Below, in pieces: positions 4,721 through 6,333 of a stretch of DNA of 6,333 nt (the first letter of the stretch is position 1; each line of letters starts with the position of its first letter). The notes beneath the pieces are model-generated. The model was not told the DNA's origin and did no database searches. It was given only the letters and a program-made list of their open reading frames with translations. Origin of the DNA: an uncultured Clostridia bacterium (GTDB lineage: Bacteria > Bacillota > Clostridia > Christensenellales > Borkfalkiaceae); the NCBI GenBank assembly GCA_947628555.1, contig CANRAI010000064.1:1-6333 (forward strand), given 5' to 3'. The position numbers and the translations under genes were made by a program.

Positions 4721-4746
4721 AAACAAGGCAATTTTGCCTTGTTTTT
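4719..4746 (-). terminator. First (proximal) terminator after glgP, bidirectional
   Basis: AAAAACAAGGCAA (4719-4731) pairs with TTGCCTTGTTTTT (4734-4746). The GC core is short, but both sides carry A/T tracts, so it can act in either direction. It lies 32 bases past the glgP stop codon. Confidence 0.85.
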
Positions 4747-4778
4747 GCATAAATCTCGATTTCTTTTAAAACTGTTTT

Positions 4779-6333
4779 TTATTTGTTTTCATTTCTTTGG
4801 ACTACGCTTTTAAGATTCCATATATTTTCCGCGTATTCTCTTATACTTCTGTCTGCCGAAAAATAACCAGCAGAGGCGATATTTCTGAGCGACATTTGAT
4901 TCCATCGGAATTTGTCTTTCAGGTAGATTTCGGAAATTTCGTGCTGCTTATTTGTGTAAGCCGCAAAATCAGCCATACACATATACGGGTCGGCGACAGG
5001 CGAACCCGTCAAAAGATAATTCGCGATTTCCGCAAAAGACATTCCGTTAAAGCCTATAATCAACGCCTCGATAATTCTTCTTAATTTCGGAGATTCGTTA
5101 TAGAACTTGCTTGAACTGTAACCGTTGCGCCAAATTTCGTCAACTTCGTTTGATTTTAAACCGAAAATAAATATGTTTTCTTCGCCGACCGCTTCGGCAA
5201 TCTCAACGTTTGCCCCGTCAAGCGTGCCTATCGTCAAAGCTCCGTTTATCATAAACTTCATATTGCCCGTGCCGCTTGCTTCCTTGCCCGCAAGAGAAAT
5301 TTGTTCGGAAATCTCCGACGCCGGCATCAGCTTTTCTGCCATGGTGACGTTGTAATCTTCCATATAGACGACATTCAGCTTTTCGTTGATTTTGGGGTTT
5401 TGTTTGATTTCTTCGGCGAGATAATTGATTAGCTGGATAATTTTCTTTGCCATATCGTAGCCCGCCGCCGCCTTAGCGCCGAAAATATATGTTTTCGGAA
5501 GAACGTTCATATCGGGATTATCCTGCAAATCGAGGTATGCGTCGATTATGTTCAAAACGTTGAGAAGCTGTCGTTTGTATTCATGAAGGCGCTTTGCCTG
5601 CACGTCGAACAGAGTTTCTGGATTGATGATTATGCCTTGTTTCTTTTTTGCGTATTCGGCAAATTGTTTCTTTTTAAGAAGTTTTATTTCTTCAAGACGG
5701 CCCAAAACAGATTTATCGTTTTCAAATTTCTTAAATTCCGAAAGAGCTGCGGAATTCAGAACATAAGAATCGCCTATACATTCGTTCAAAAGCCCTGCAA
5801 GTTCGGGGTTGGATTGATTAAGCCAACGCCTGTGCGCAATACCGTTGGTGACGTTTTTGAATTTTTCAGGCGTAAAGTCGTTAAAATCATTAAAAATGGA
5901 CGTCTTTATAATTTCGCTGTGCAGCTTTGAAACGCCGTTAACGCTGTGGCTGCCATAGACGGCTAAATTTGCCATCTTTATGCGGTCGTGCTCGATTATC
6001 GACATACGCGAAATTTTAGCCCACTCGCCGGGAAATCTCGTCCATAACTCCTCGCAGAGCCTTCTGTTGATTTCTTTTATAATCGTATGGATTCTCGGAA
6101 TCGTTCTTTCAACCAAATCCTGGTTCCAGGTTTCCAGCGCTTCCGCAAGCACCGTATGGTTTGTATATGCGCAGGTCGCAGTCGTAATCGCCCAAGCTTG
6201 GTTCCAATCGTAAAAATATTCGTCGATAAGAATCCTCATAAGCTCGGGAATCGCCATTGCGGGATGCGTATCGTTCAAATGGATTGCCGCGAACTTAGGC
6301 AAATCGCGCAAATCGCCGTATCTGTGCTTATGG
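4779..6333 (-). CDS. glgP: Glycogen phosphorylase, C-terminal part (5' end outside window)
   Basis: This enzyme uses phosphate and pyridoxal phosphate to release glucose 1-phosphate from the non-reducing ends of glycogen or other alpha-1,4-glucans in the cytoplasm. The minus-strand frame is open to the right edge, and 517 residues are visible of the 800 or so usual for the family, so about 300 N-terminal residues are missing. Visible landmarks are LNDTHPAMAIPELMRIL, TNHTVLAEALE (His377 region of rabbit muscle phosphorylase), VTNGIAHRRWL, QAKRLHEYKRQLLN (phosphate-binding Lys and Arg), and EASGTGNMKFMINGAL, whose Lys codon at 5256-5258 corresponds to the pyridoxal-phosphate lysine (Lys680 in rabbit). 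The TTG at 6311 is internal and not a start. The C-terminus is complete and is followed by two terminators. Its product would feed the glycolytic kinases at the left of the window after conversion to glucose 6-phosphate. Confidence 0.97.
   Translation of the reverse strand, partial: HKHRYGDLRDLPKFAAIHLNDTHPAMAIPELMRILIDEYFYDWNQAWAITTATCAYTNHTVLAEALETWNQDLVERTIPRIHTIIKEINRRLCEELWTRFPGEWAKISRMSIIEHDRIKMANLAVYGSHSVNGVSKLHSEIIKTSIFNDFNDFTPEKFKNVTNGIAHRRWLNQSNPELAGLLNECIGDSYVLNSAALSEFKKFENDKSVLGRLEEIKLLKKKQFAEYAKKKQGIIINPETLFDVQAKRLHEYKRQLLNVLNIIDAYLDLQDNPDMNVLPKTYIFGAKAAAGYDMAKKIIQLINYLAEEIKQNPKINEKLNVVYMEDYNVTMAEKLMPASEISEQISLAGKEASGTGNMKFMINGALTIGTLDGANVEIAEAVGEENIFIFGLKSNEVDEIWRNGYSSSKFYNESPKLRRIIEALIIGFNGMSFAEIANYLLTGSPVADPYMCMADFAAYTNKQHEISEIYLKDKFRWNQMSLRNIASAGYFSADRSIREYAENIWNLKSVVQRNENK

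Overview
The window looks like chromosomal DNA of a low-to-medium GC Gram-positive bacterium, most likely a member of the Clostridia (Bacillota). The grounds are near-consensus TTGACA/TATAAT promoters in AT-rich intergenic DNA, a LexA with a GAAC-N4-GTTC type SOS box, a tRNA gene with an encoded CCA, and strong GC-stem/T-tract intrinsic terminators. This is an inference from sequence style; no rRNA is present to fix the taxonomy.

Layout, left to right. (1) Positions 2-1655, plus strand: the C-terminal 223 codons of an ATP-type 6-phosphofructokinase (pfkA, cut by the window edge), then a complete PfkB-family kinase resembling 1-phosphofructokinase. The spacing suggests co-transcription. (2) Positions 1705-1879: a self-contained tRNA-Thr(GGT) unit with a perfect consensus promoter and a 16-bp terminator. 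(3) Positions 1880-2117: a 240-base gap with a promoter-like sequence, a segment resembling the core of an S-box (SAM-I) RNA, an 11-bp tandem repeat and a bidirectional terminator that also serves lexA. (4) Positions 2118-4093: an SOS-related cluster. lexA (minus) diverges from a 60-residue, eight-cysteine protein (plus); an SOS box lies on the lexA -35 element. The small gene converges, with a 3-base gap, on a XerC/D-type tyrosine recombinase (minus). (5) Positions 4094-4778: about 690 bases without a convincing protein gene, holding an orphan plus-strand terminator, a possible structured RNA, a perfect palindrome and tandem terminators for the next gene. (6) Positions 4779-6333, minus strand: the C-terminal 517 residues of glycogen phosphorylase (glgP), cut by the right edge.

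Functionally, the flanks are central carbon metabolism: the two committing kinases of hexose-phosphate breakdown and glycogen mobilisation. The middle is DNA-damage control (LexA) plus DNA recombination. There is no clear mobile element: the recombinase sits among housekeeping genes and I found no duplicated attachment site at the tRNA. The least explained items are the cysteine-rich mini-protein with an apparently leaderless start beside the SOS box, the same leaderless layout on the recombinase gene, and two intergenic regions that may encode structured RNAs.
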